DNA of 55,161 bases from positions 1 through 55,161 of the forward strand of contig CALFAY010000063.1 of the NCBI GenBank assembly GCA_937944855.1, written 5' to 3'. The notes under the pieces are model-generated. The model saw only the letters and a list, made by a program, of their open reading frames with translations. It did not search any database and was not told the DNA's origin. The DNA is from an uncultured Planctomycetota bacterium (lineage in GTDB: Bacteria; Planctomycetota; Planctomycetia; Gemmatales; HRBIN36). Positions 1 to 7,835 of the stretch are shown here, piece after piece. Position 1 is the stretch's first letter, and the number at the start of each line of letters is the position of its first letter. Both the position numbers and the translations under genes were made by a program.

Positions 1-2288
1 CGCCGCCAGACCTCGGCCTGGTCGAATTGCCCCAGCCGCTCATGACAGGCGATCAGGTAGTTGACAATCGGGCCGGCGTACTCGTGCTGGAAGCGCCGTT
101 TCTCAATGCCTGCCGCCGCCTCCTGAAAGAGAGGCAAGGCCAGGTCCAGCCTGCCGGCGGCGTAGTAGCCTTCCGCCAGGTTGTTCATGCTGGCGAGCGT
201 ATCCGGGTGGTCGGGGCCCAGCTTGGCCTTGCGCAGCTTCAGCGTCTCCTCATAAAGCGGCAGGGCCTGGGCCAGCTGCCCGGCCGCAAAATAGCCATTG
301 GCCAGGCTGTTCATGCTGGTGAGCGTGTGGGGGTGGTCGGGGCCCAGCTTGGCCTTGCGGAGCTTGAGCGTCTCCTCATAGAGCGGCAACGCCCGGTCGA
401 GCTGCCCGGCGTCGTCGTAGGCCGACGCCAGGTTGTTCATGCTGGCGAGTGTGTGGGGGTGATCGGGACCGAGCTTGCCCTTAATGAGCTTGACCGTCTC
501 CTCATAAAGCGGCAATGCCAAGTCCAACTTGCCGGCGGCCTGGTAGCCCGACGCCAAGTTGTTCATGGTGCCAAGCGTATAAGGGTGGTCGGGGCCGAGC
601 TTGGCCTTCATCAGTTTCACTGTCTCCTCATACAGCGGCAAGGCCCGCTCGAACTCGCCGGCCTCGCGGTAGCCTAACGCCAGGCTGTTTATTGCGATTA
701 GCGTCTCTTCGTGATCGACGCCGAATACCCGCCGCCGCAATTCCACGGCCCGCTCTAGGAAGGGCAAGCCTTCGGCCGCCTTGCCCGCGCCACGGTAGTT
801 CACCCCCACGATCCAGCACAACTCCGCCTCGATGCGGGGATCCAGGCCCTTGCGCGTCTTCAGTTTCTCCGCAGCGCGATTCAACAGGTCAAGCAGCGTG
901 GCGTTTCGGTCCAGACCCTCGCCACCAAAACGCCCTTGTCCCTCGACGCTCGTCAGCGCCAGGAAGTCCTCCTTCACGAAGGCGCTAATCGCCTGAGCGA
1001 ACTTTCGCTCGCGCTCTTCATCCAGCCGAGCCGCTTTCTCCAGCTCCGCCGCCTTGACGGCCCGTTCCCGCTCAGCCTCGGCCTGTTGGGCGTTGAGTTC
1101 GGCTTGCCGGGCATTCGCCACGGCTTGGCGTTCGGCGGCGTTGGCACGCACCATCTGCCACAGGCTGGCACTCAGCCCGGCCAGCAGCACCAAGCCAATC
1201 ACCGCGACCGCCAGGTTGAACTGCCGCCGCCGCTTGCGTTGCTCCTCGGCCCGCACCACGGCTTGAGCCGCCTCCGTCTCCGCTTGCCGCAACCTCGCTT
1301 CGACCCCGGCCCGATACGCCGCCACCTGCTCGGCCACGATGCGACCATCGGCCGGACGCTCCTCCCGATTCGCCGCCAGGCAGCGCTTGGCAATGGCCAC
1401 CAGTTCCGCATCCGCCCCGCAGCGTTCCAGGCGACCCATGACGTCGGCCAAGTCGGCCGCCGCCGATTTCTGAATCGTCTCCAGCTTGGACGTGCCGACA
1501 AACGCCGGCTTCCCCGTCAGCATCGCCGCCAGGATCGACCCCAGGGCGAACACATCGGCCCGGGCATCGACGACCTCGCCGCGGGCTTGCTCGGGGGCCA
1601 TGTAGCCCGGCGTGCCCATGATCGTGCCGGCCGCAGTGTGATCCACGTCGGCCGACTCCCCGGACTCACGTCCGGGGCTGGCCTGATCGACCCTGTGGAG
1701 ATCCTTCGCCAAACCCCAGTCCATCACCTGCACTTCGCCGAACGCCCCGACCATCACGTTGAGCGGCTTCAAATCGCGATGGATGACACCTTGGGCATGG
1801 GCAAAGCCGACGGCCTGGCTGATTTGCTCAAAAATCTGCACCAACTGCGGGCGTTCCCGTTCACGATTCGCCAGCAGTTTGGCCAGCGTCTGGCCGCGGA
1901 TCAACTTCATCGCCAGCCACGGCGTGCCGTCATCGAGAGTACCCAGGGCATACACCGGCGGAATATTCGGGTGCGGCAACTTGGCCGTGATCTTCGCCTC
2001 GGTCACGAACCGCTCAGCATTGGCTCCCGGCAGCAACGTCTTGATCGCCACTTCACGTTCCAGCGTCAGATCGTGACCGGCATAGACGCAGCCCATGCCG
2101 CCTTTGGCGATTTCCCGAGTGATGCGGTAGCCGGGGATCGTCGGGACACCGGCGGGTGGCGACGGCACAAACGGTGCGGTGGTATCCGTTGAGACTTCTT
2201 GGCTGACATCAATGGTTTCAGGTCGAGGCGAACGCTCGTCCTGATCGAGGATACGGTTCGGATCATGCGAGGGATCGGGCGCGTTCAT
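1..2288 (-). CDS. Ser/Thr protein kinase with C-terminal TPR repeats (3' end beyond window)
   Basis: Membrane-anchored signalling kinase, open to the left edge so its C-terminus is missing. Visible in order: a glycine-rich loop (KGGMG) and the ATP-binding Lys in REVAIK, catalytic HRDLKPLNV at about residue 167, DWG in place of DFG at about 187, GTPGYMAPEQ, then a coiled Ala/Glu/Arg-rich linker. One membrane segment follows at about 358-383, then another charged coiled region and TPRs with the GPDHP..L.SMNNLA signature. Kinase inside and TPRs outside is the expected topology. ATG at 2288 is chosen because it opens a short Pro-rich lead-in to the kinase domain. It lies 120 bases downstream of a paralogous kinase on the same strand and is probably co-transcribed with it. 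The substrate cannot be inferred. Confidence 0.92.
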   Translation of the reverse strand, partial: MNAPDPSHDPNRILDQDERSPRPETIDVSQEVSTDTTAPFVPSPPAGVPTIPGYRITREIAKGGMGCVYAGHDLTLEREVAIKTLLPGANAERFVTEAKITAKLPHPNIPPVYALGTLDDGTPWLAMKLIRGQTLAKLLANRERERPQLVQIFEQISQAVGFAHAQGVIHRDLKPLNVMVGAFGEVQVMDWGLAKDLHRVDQASPGRESGESADVDHTAAGTIMGTPGYMAPEQARGEVVDARADVFALGSILAAMLTGKPAFVGTSKLETIQKSAAADLADVMGRLERCGADAELVAIAKRCLAANREERPADGRIVAEQVAAYRAGVEARLRQAETEAAQAVVRAEEQRKRRRQFNLAVAVIGLVLLAGLSASLWQMVRANAAERQAVANARQAELNAQQAEAERERAVKAAELEKAARLDEERERKFAQAISAFVKEDFLALTSVEGQGRFGGEGLDRNATLLDLLNRAAEKLKTRKGLDPRIEAELCWIVGVNYRGAGKAAEGLPFLERAVELRRRVFGVDHEETLIAINSLALGYREAGEFERALPLYEETVKLMKAKLGPDHPYTLGTMNNLASGYQAAGKLDLALPLYEETVKLIKGKLGPDHPHTLASMNNLASAYDDAGQLDRALPLYEETLKLRKAKLGPDHPHTLTSMNSLANGYFAAGQLAQALPLYEETLKLRKAKLGPDHPDTLASMNNLAEGYYAAGRLDLALPLFQEAAAGIEKRRFQHEYAGPIVNYLIACHERLGQFDQAEVWR
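150..653. repeat. Tandem 126-nt TPR-coding repeats, four units
   Basis: The string tggtcgggg or a close variant recurs at 208, 334, 460 and 586, exactly 126 bases apart, which is one 42-residue TPR of the kinesin-light-chain type. A more diverged unit lies at about 712. The DNA, not just the protein, is strongly conserved between units and with the array in the neighbouring kinase. Confidence 0.85.
1658..1677. repeat. 8-bp perfect palindrome inside the kinase activation segment
   Basis: CCCCGGAC (1658-1665) and GTCCGGGG (1670-1677) form a perfect inverted repeat with a 4-base loop. It encodes part of SPGRESGES, an extra stretch between the DWG motif and GTPGYMAPEQ. Hairpins of this type are often members of dispersed repeat families; that is inference here, since only one copy was seen. 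Confidence 0.5.
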
Positions 2289-2408
2289 GGGCGACGTCTC
2301 TGGAGACGGTAGTGTAAATGGTCCTAGTTTACCACGGCCTGCGAGCCGACCGCAAGCATGCCGCGGCTCGTTTGTAATGTGATCCCGAAGGTGCGGGCAC
2401 GCGGGACA

Positions 2409-5000
2409 TCACTTCGCTGCTTCTTGTTCCTTCGCCGGGGGGTACTGCGCTCGCAGTTCCTGGTACTTCTTCACCTCGTCGGGTTTCTCCAGGGCGGTGG
2501 AGAGTTCGATCAGCCGGTCGAGCGCTTCGGGAAGGCGATCCTTGCCCTGCGGCGGGATCGTCTGCTCACGCGCCTTCATCCCGTGGTAGCCCTTCACCAG
2601 CAGCGGCTCGGCCTGGGCGTACTTCTTTTGGCCCAGCAGCGCCCCGCCGAGCATCGCCATCGTGTTGAACGTCGTCCAGGCGTCGGGCTCGGCTTTCTCG
2701 CGGATGGCCAGACACTCGCGGAGCATCTCCTCGGCCACGGTAAACTGCTCGCACTCCAGCAAGGCCAGCGCCACCTGGGCCAGCAGGCCGGCGAAGCGCG
2801 GATCGCCTTTCGGGAAGCGTTTGCGTTGGCCGGCAACGAACTCCGTCAGCAGTGGGGCTGCCTTGGCTCCTTGCTTGGCGTCACAGTAGGCTTTGCCGAG
2901 GTTGGCCATGCTGGTGAGCGTATTGGGGTGGTCGGGGCCCAGCTTGGCCTTGAAAAGCTTCAGGGTTTCCTCCAACAGCGGCAGGGCTTTGTCCAGCTTG
3001 CCGGCGTTTTGGTAGCCCGACGCCAGGTTGTTCATGCTGGTCAGCGTGTCGGGGTGGTCGGGGCCCAGCTTGGCCTTTTGGAGCTTCAGCGTCTCTTCCT
3101 GCAGCGGCAGGGCCCGGTCAAGCTTGCCGGCGGCGTGGTAGCCCAGCGCCAGGTTGTTCATGCTCGTGAGCGTGTCGGGGTGGTCGGGGCCCAGCTTGGC
3201 CTTGCGGAGCTTCAGCGTCTCCTCATAAAGCGGCAAGGCCAGGTCCAAATTGCCGGCGGCGCGGTAGCCCAGCGCCAGGTTGTTCATGCTGGTCAGCGTG
3301 TCGGGGTGGTCAGGGCCCAGCTTGGCCGTTCGTGTCTGCCGACTTTTTTCAAACACAATGATTGCTTGCTCATAATCGCCCAGGCCCACCAGCGACCGGC
3401 CCAGCGTATCCTGCAACTCGGCCACCGTCAGTGCGTCGCCGACCGCTTCGCCTTCCAGCTCTTGAATCACCTTGCCCAGGTTGGCCCTGAGCACGTTGCG
3501 GAACTCAGCCAACGTGGCATACTGGGCCTTCGGGTCCAGCCCGGCCAACACGGACCCGACCAACTCGTTCCCCTTCTTGGCATAGGCCAGGTTCCGCTCC
3601 GCCTGCTGCCGGCGCTCCTCGGCTAGTTCCTTGGCGGCCCGCTCCGCTTCCAAGGCCGCCGTCTTCGCGGCCAAGGCCCGCTGCTCCGCTTGCAAGGCAG
3701 CATCCTTGGCGTCCCGCTCCGCCAAGGCGATCCGCTCGGCACGCACCGCCCAGGCAGCCAATGCCAACGACGCAACGAATCCAACCAACAGCGACGCGGC
3801 CAGTCCGACCCACACCCGCCGCCGCTTGCGCTGTTCCGCCGCCGCTACCTCCGCCCGCGCCCGCGCTACCTCCGCCTGCCGGGCACGCTCCTCCGCCGCC
3901 AGCCGAATCTGCCCCACCTCCCGCGCCACCGCGTTGCCGTCCTCAGGACGCTCCTCCTGCCGGAACGCCAGACAGCGCTTGCACAGGGCGATCAGCTCCG
4001 GCTCCGCCCCACACGCATCCAGCCGCGCAAATGCCTCGTGCAACTCGCCCCGCACCGCCTTCACACGCCGCTCCTGATCGTCCTTGCCCTCGTAAGGTGG
4101 CCGGCCGGTGAGGATCTGGCACAAGATCGCCCCCAGGCCAAACACGTCGCTGCGGGGATCGAGCCGGCGAATCTCCCCCGCCGCCTGCTCCGGCGGCATG
4201 TACGAGGGGGTCCCCAGCACGCTGCCGGTCCGCGTCGCCGAGTCGCCACGCTCCGGCGTCTCGATCGCCGTCACCTGGGCCACGGTCGCCAGCGGGTCGT
4301 CCCCGTCTTCCGGTCGCTCACGCTCCCGGCTCGGATCGAGCAGCTTGGCCAGGCCCCAGTCCATCACCTGCACCTCGCCATGCGACCCGACCATGACGTT
4401 CGACGGCTTCAGGTCGCGATGAATGACATGATGCGTGTGCGCATAGCCCACCGCAGGGCACACCTGCTCGAAAATCGCGATGAAGCGGCCCACGCCCTCA
4501 CCCCTGGCTCCTCTCCCAGAGGGAGAGGGGAGCATGGAGCGCTCCTTCAACAACTCATGGAGCGTGCGGCCTTTGACCAGCTTCATCGCTAGAAAGGGCC
4601 GGCCATCGGGCAGTTCGCCCAGCTCATGCACGGCGGGTATGCCCGGGTGTTGGAGCTGGCCCGTGATCTGAGCTTCCGCCTTGAAGCGCGTGGCCGCGGC
4701 GGAGTGGGCGGCATACTTGTTGCTCAGCAGCTTGACAGCCACCTCGCGATTGAGTCCGGTGTCGCAAGCTCGATAGACCACGCCCATGCCGCCGCGGCCG
4801 ACCTCGTCGAGCAGCTTGTAGCCGGGCGGGACCGGCGGAGATTCGCCCGTCGTCGTCACCGTCTCCGGCTGGCCCAGTCGGGCCTGACAAGTGGAGCAGG
4901 AGGACACATGGACGGCGACTTGCTCTTTGAGGTCGTCGGCCAGTTCGCCGCGGCGGAAGGCCGTCAGCCGTTGCGGCTCGGGGCAGGGCGATACCGACAT
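2409..5000 (-). CDS. Ser/Thr protein kinase with zinc-finger-like N-terminus and TPR repeats
   Basis: Signalling kinase of 863 residues. The N-terminus has HVSSCSTC (H-x3-C-x2-C), the arrangement of zinc-binding anti-sigma factors, at about residues 30-38. The kinase domain follows: GRGGMG, REVAVK, HRDLKPSNV at about 192, DWG at about 212, GTPSYMPPEQ. Then come an Ala/Arg/Glu-rich coiled coil, one membrane segment at about 399-422, a second coiled coil, and TPRs with GPDHPDTLTSMNNLA. The start at 5000 (MSVSPC) is preferred over upstream codons because AGGAG lies 7 bases before it. The kinase domain carries an extra SPSGRGARGEG stretch encoded by a palindromic repeat and missing from the downstream paralogue. 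It is probably the first gene of a two-kinase transcript. Confidence 0.93.
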   Translation of the reverse strand: MSVSPCPEPQRLTAFRRGELADDLKEQVAVHVSSCSTCQARLGQPETVTTTGESPPVPPGYKLLDEVGRGGMGVVYRACDTGLNREVAVKLLSNKYAAHSAAATRFKAEAQITGQLQHPGIPAVHELGELPDGRPFLAMKLVKGRTLHELLKERSMLPSPSGRGARGEGVGRFIAIFEQVCPAVGYAHTHHVIHRDLKPSNVMVGSHGEVQVMDWGLAKLLDPSRERERPEDGDDPLATVAQVTAIETPERGDSATRTGSVLGTPSYMPPEQAAGEIRRLDPRSDVFGLGAILCQILTGRPPYEGKDDQERRVKAVRGELHEAFARLDACGAEPELIALCKRCLAFRQEERPEDGNAVAREVGQIRLAAEERARQAEVARARAEVAAAEQRKRRRVWVGLAASLLVGFVASLALAAWAVRAERIALAERDAKDAALQAEQRALAAKTAALEAERAAKELAEERRQQAERNLAYAKKGNELVGSVLAGLDPKAQYATLAEFRNVLRANLGKVIQELEGEAVGDALTVAELQDTLGRSLVGLGDYEQAIIVFEKSRQTRTAKLGPDHPDTLTSMNNLALGYRAAGNLDLALPLYEETLKLRKAKLGPDHPDTLTSMNNLALGYHAAGKLDRALPLQEETLKLQKAKLGPDHPDTLTSMNNLASGYQNAGKLDKALPLLEETLKLFKAKLGPDHPNTLTSMANLGKAYCDAKQGAKAAPLLTEFVAGQRKRFPKGDPRFAGLLAQVALALLECEQFTVAEEMLRECLAIREKAEPDAWTTFNTMAMLGGALLGQKKYAQAEPLLVKGYHGMKAREQTIPPQGKDRLPEALDRLIELSTALEKPDEVKKYQELRAQYPPAKEQEAAK
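2871..3374. repeat. Tandem 126-nt TPR-coding repeats, four units
   Basis: The anchor tggtcgggg (or tggtcaggg) recurs at 2929, 3055, 3181 and 3307, again 126 bases apart. Units are nearly the same as those at 150-653 in the neighbouring kinase gene, so they are possible sites of recombination or gene conversion. Confidence 0.85.
4494..4530. repeat. REP-like palindromic element inserted in frame in the kinase gene
   Basis: Contains CCTCTCCC (4510-4517), a 3-base spacer, and GGGAGAGG (4521-4528), preceded by a CCCTCACCCC stretch. This layout matches a dispersed repeat seen in many high-GC genomes (from memory, not searched). In frame it adds about 14 residues between KERS and RFIAIFEQ, and the adjacent paralogue lacks them (NRERERPQLVQIFEQ). 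Confidence 0.55.
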
Positions 5001-5223
5001 GACAGGCTCCTGACTGGGTGGTCGAGTTGTTTTGGGAACGAGTGCGTTGTCACGCGAGGTTTGCGGCCATTGTAACCTGCGGCCTGCACCCGCCGCCAGC
5101 AAAAAAACGGCGCCCCGCCAGCGCAAATCAGGGCCGACGCGGGGCCTTGAAGGATCGAGCCAACCACGCCAACTGCGGAATGTGTCCGACGGCGCACATC
5201 GACGACTTCCAACGCGATCGGCG

Positions 5224-5780
5224 GCCGACTACGCCTGCTGGACCCTGAAGCCCGAGGTCTGGACCATCTTCGGCATGGATTGGATGGTCGCCCAGGCCGA
5301 GCGCGAGGTCGCTTTCGAGTCGGGCCAGTATCTGATCGACAAGGAAGGTCCGCTGCGGGCGCGAGCTGCGGATGGCCCTCTGGTACGCCGAGCACTCCGA
5401 CTTTGTGTTCCGCGTCGTCTACGGCGACAAGGAATGCTTCCACCTGGCGTGGCGCTTCCTGGGGACCGAGTACGCGATGCCGCGCAAGGCCCCTGGCTGG
5501 AACCAGCACACCATCGTGCAGTACGACTTCACCGACCAGATCGTCTTTCAGCACCGCTGCCAGGACAAGTGGCGTCTGGGCGGCAACCGCCGCAACAACT
5601 CGCTGGCCAACGAGGAGCTGTGCTTCAACCTCGTGGCCGACCTGCGCAAGCGCTGGGACGGCGTCCTCTGGCACAATCCCGATCCGACGCCCGAGGAGCA
5701 AGAGGTCATCGCGGTGCTGACGGGCAAGCGGTTTCTCTACCGCCGCGTCGGCCATGATGAGCGGCCGATGCGCCTGGAAC
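5224..5780 (+). pseudogene. Remnant of a putative mannosyltransferase-type glycosyltransferase
   Basis: Two reading frames together make one protein-like stretch. Frame 1 gives CWTLKPEVWTIFGMDW and ESGQYLIDKE up to about 5347. Frame 2 then continues from about 5350 with RELRMALWYAEHSDFVF, YGDKECFHLAWRFLG and YRRVGHDERPM to about 5780. The order resembles family Mannosyl_trans3 (PF11051); the assignment is from memory of its motifs. A +1 shift near 5345-5355 breaks the frame, no convincing start was found, and the C-terminus runs into unrelated FkbM sequence. It is therefore probably a decayed gene. A sequencing error could explain the shift but not the missing N-terminus. Confidence 0.55.
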
Positions 5781-6134
5781 GCGGGGCCCAGGTATGCCCA
5801 TTGCAGCCTGACCATCCAGGCTCCCGCGATCATTCTGGACAGCGCGCTCTCCAAGTGGGAGCGCCTCGACGTGGTCAAGATCGACGCCGAGGGCGCGGAG
5901 GCCCTGGTCTGGGAAGGCATGCAAGAAACGCTGAAGCGATTCCCGGCGGTCGCCGTGGCCATCGAGCTGTACCTGCAGCGCGACCCACCGCAGGTCACCA
6001 GCTTCCTTCATCAGCTGGAACGGGAGGGCTACAGCATCCGTCACCTCAACTATGACGGCGACATCGCGGCCACGGACGCGGCAACTATCGTTGCGAACCC
6101 GCAAGACCATTGGATGCTGTGGATTCAGAGGTGA
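5754..6134 (+). pseudogene. C-terminal fragment of an FkbM-family methyltransferase
   Basis: The segment DVVKIDAEGAEALVWEGM at about 5868-5922 is the signature of FkbM-family SAM-dependent methyltransferases, followed by AIELYLQRDPPQ and a normal C-terminus ending in TGA. The N-terminal half with the SAM-binding glycine motif is absent. The frame is joined at about 5754-5780 to the end of the glycosyltransferase remnant, so the two look fused by deletion. It is unlikely to be active. FkbM enzymes and glycosyltransferases often sit together in polysaccharide clusters, which suggests this is the scar of such a cluster. Confidence 0.55.
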
Positions 6135-6297
6135 TGCGTTGAGGTTGTGCCCGGTTCAGCGAGGCGAACCATACAGTTTCAGCCCGCATGTGCGGGCCGG
6201 ACAATAGAATAGTCTCTCCTGGCGTCATTTGGTATTTTGAACACCGTTCGGGCCGCTGTAATCAAAACACTACGGATTTGGCTTAACGTAAAGAACC

Positions 6298-7020
6298 TCA
6301 ACCGAGCCGGGTTACTCGTCTGTAGATTCGACGACCAGCGAGGCAGGCGGCCGATCCCCTTAGCAGGAGAAGAAAGGACGCAGGCTCCGGAATGAACCCG
6401 GCTCGCAGGATCACATTATCCAAATAGCCAGTTTCATCGAAACCAACAAAATATTCGGCTCGGATGTACAAGGCACTCAATGAACCCAGGACAGTCTGCA
6501 TTTGTGCCTGGGTCGCAAACGGTCCTGTCAAGGTACCCACTCTCCAGTTAGTTTCATCCAGATTCACTGTGAAACTTGACCAATTTACGACTGTCGAGGG
6601 TGGAGGTGTGAAGGGAACGTCATATACCAGGGTCAGCCCGCCCGGACCGACAAGGATAACGTCTGGATCATTAAGGTCTAGCCCGTCACGCATAGTTGCC
6701 GCAATATCAAAGGAGAGTAAGCCACCGTACGCGGCGCTTTGATTACCCAAATAAGCCGCCGGTGCAGAAAAATAGATCACGTATTGAGTCGGATCATTGA
6801 TCCGGATGTGTCCTCCGGGATTGCCACCCGTAGCCGCCCATGTCACCGGATAAGTGCTCATCAGAGGATATGGTGGAGGTGCTCCCAAATTGAGGTCCGC
6901 CCCAACCCAACCCTGAGCGTTGCTGTTGAATGTGCTGGATGCGATGATCGCACCCTGCGCGGGAACAAATCCGATCAGAACAAGAGGAATTGCTACGAAA
7001 ACGGCAGCACAGAGTCTCAT
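6298..7020 (-). CDS. PEP-CTERM sorting-domain protein with laminin-B-like domain
   Basis: Exported surface protein of 240 residues. It has an N-terminal signal peptide (MRLCAAVFVAIPLVLIGF, cut after about residue 23) and a middle domain with WAATGGNPGGHI, YFSAPAAYLGNQS and AYGGLLSFD, resembling laminin B (domain IV) modules. The C-terminal tail has PEPAS, a hydrophobic stretch and a basic end (GRRIYRR). The tail is the PEP-CTERM signal processed by an exosortase; no exosortase is in this window. The start has GAGG about 8 bases upstream. A sigma-54-type promoter lies 64 bases upstream. The surrounding region is less GC-rich than the rest of the window. The ligand or structural role is unknown. 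Confidence 0.82.
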   Translation of the reverse strand: MRLCAAVFVAIPLVLIGFVPAQGAIIASSTFNSNAQGWVGADLNLGAPPPYPLMSTYPVTWAATGGNPGGHIRINDPTQYVIYFSAPAAYLGNQSAAYGGLLSFDIAATMRDGLDLNDPDVILVGPGGLTLVYDVPFTPPPSTVVNWSSFTVNLDETNWRVGTLTGPFATQAQMQTVLGSLSALYIRAEYFVGFDETGYLDNVILRAGFIPEPASFLLLLRGSAACLAGRRIYRRVTRLG

Positions 7021-7083
7021 AGGTCGTGCCTCGGTAGGTTGGGAATCCGGGGGGTAATCGTAACCTCTTCACTAAAACTGTGC

Positions 7084-7098
7084 GCAAACGCCGTGCCA
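7084..7098 (-). promoter_or_regulatory. Sigma-54 (-24/-12) type promoter of the PEP-CTERM gene
   Basis: On the minus strand TGGCACG (7098-7092), four bases, then TTGC (7087-7084) match the RpoN consensus with correct spacing. Transcription would start near 7072, leaving about 50 bases of leader. PEP-CTERM genes have been linked to the sigma-54-dependent PrsK/PrsR system in other bacteria, which supports the call. An 11-bp sequence (7081-7091) overlapping the promoter recurs inverted at 7262-7272. Confidence 0.6.
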
Positions 7099-7306
7099 AG
7101 ACAAAGCTGTTCATGGCTGGGACCTTGTCATCGAGGGAGTATGCGAGGTCAGCCTATCTATTGCAGAAGCTTGCGTGTCGCCCTGAGAAGGTCGTTCGAT
7201 GGGGAATCATTGAGCCCAAAAAGGATCCTAGCGCTTCCAAAAAGCAACACTTCCGGTTGTAGCGTTTGCGCAACCGTACAAGAATCCTTTACAGTTGGAA
7301 TAACTG

Positions 7307-7782
7307 GTGGTCAAACTTGCTGAAGCAGCCTGCGTTCGGGACATCTTACGACTCTATCTGTCGCTATTGCCGGTGGTCGAGGCATTGAACCGCCGCGGCT
7401 GGCGGACCAAGGCATGGCGAACCCAAAAGGGCACCACCCGAGGCGGTCGGCCGCCGATCGGCAACCGCAGCATCCTGGCAGCCATCCTGTTCGTGGAGAG
7501 GACCGGCATCACCTGGGCCGACCTGCCACGGGAAATGGGCTGCTCATACAAGACCTGCCTGCGACGGCTCAAGGAATGGACCGCAGCCGGGGTGTGGCAG
7601 CGGGTCAACTAGCGCCTGTTGGCCGGCCTGTGACGAGCAGGGCGGTCAGATGGTGCTACTCATGGGGATGAAGTATCCCCGGAGGTAGGTTGCGCTTACG
7701 TTGGGACCGCACGGTGGCGATTTGCGAGGCGTTTTTGTATATGGCGTTTATCCTGATTGCTTGGCGCTTTGTGGTTATGTAA
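7307..7782 (+). pseudogene. IS5-family transposase remnant, internally deleted
   Basis: The first part (7307-7612) is the N-terminal DUF4096-type region of IS5-group transposases: GRPPIGNRSILAAILFVER, TGITWADLPREMGCS and LKEWTAAGVWQRVN. An in-frame TAG at 7610-7612 then interrupts it, with family-like sequence (RLLAGL) continuing beyond. The end (about 7706-7782) encodes RTVAICEAFLYMAFILIAWR and stops at TAA, which resembles the C-terminal end of the same family. The catalytic DDE core is missing, so this is a dead relic with a large internal deletion. Terminal inverted repeats were looked for and not found. Confidence 0.65.
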
Positions 7783-7835
7783 GTTTTGTCCCGTGGGTCT
7801 AATTCTGAACGCTATTTCACCTTCCGTGTGCTGCG

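Noticed and set aside
150..3374. CRISPR-like regular spacing
   Set aside because: The 126-base period is a coding TPR repeat; units are contiguous coding sequence without unique spacers.
936..3626. Long plus-strand open frames over the kinase genes
   Set aside because: They are antisense shadows of high-GC kinase/TPR coding sequence; their peptides are low-complexity repeats (VVHAGERVGVVGAQLG) matching the reverse of the TPR units.
7080..7262. 60-codon plus-strand frame between the PEP-CTERM gene and the IS relic
   Set aside because: No ribosome site, no domain, and it overlaps the sigma-54-type promoter of the gene on the other strand.
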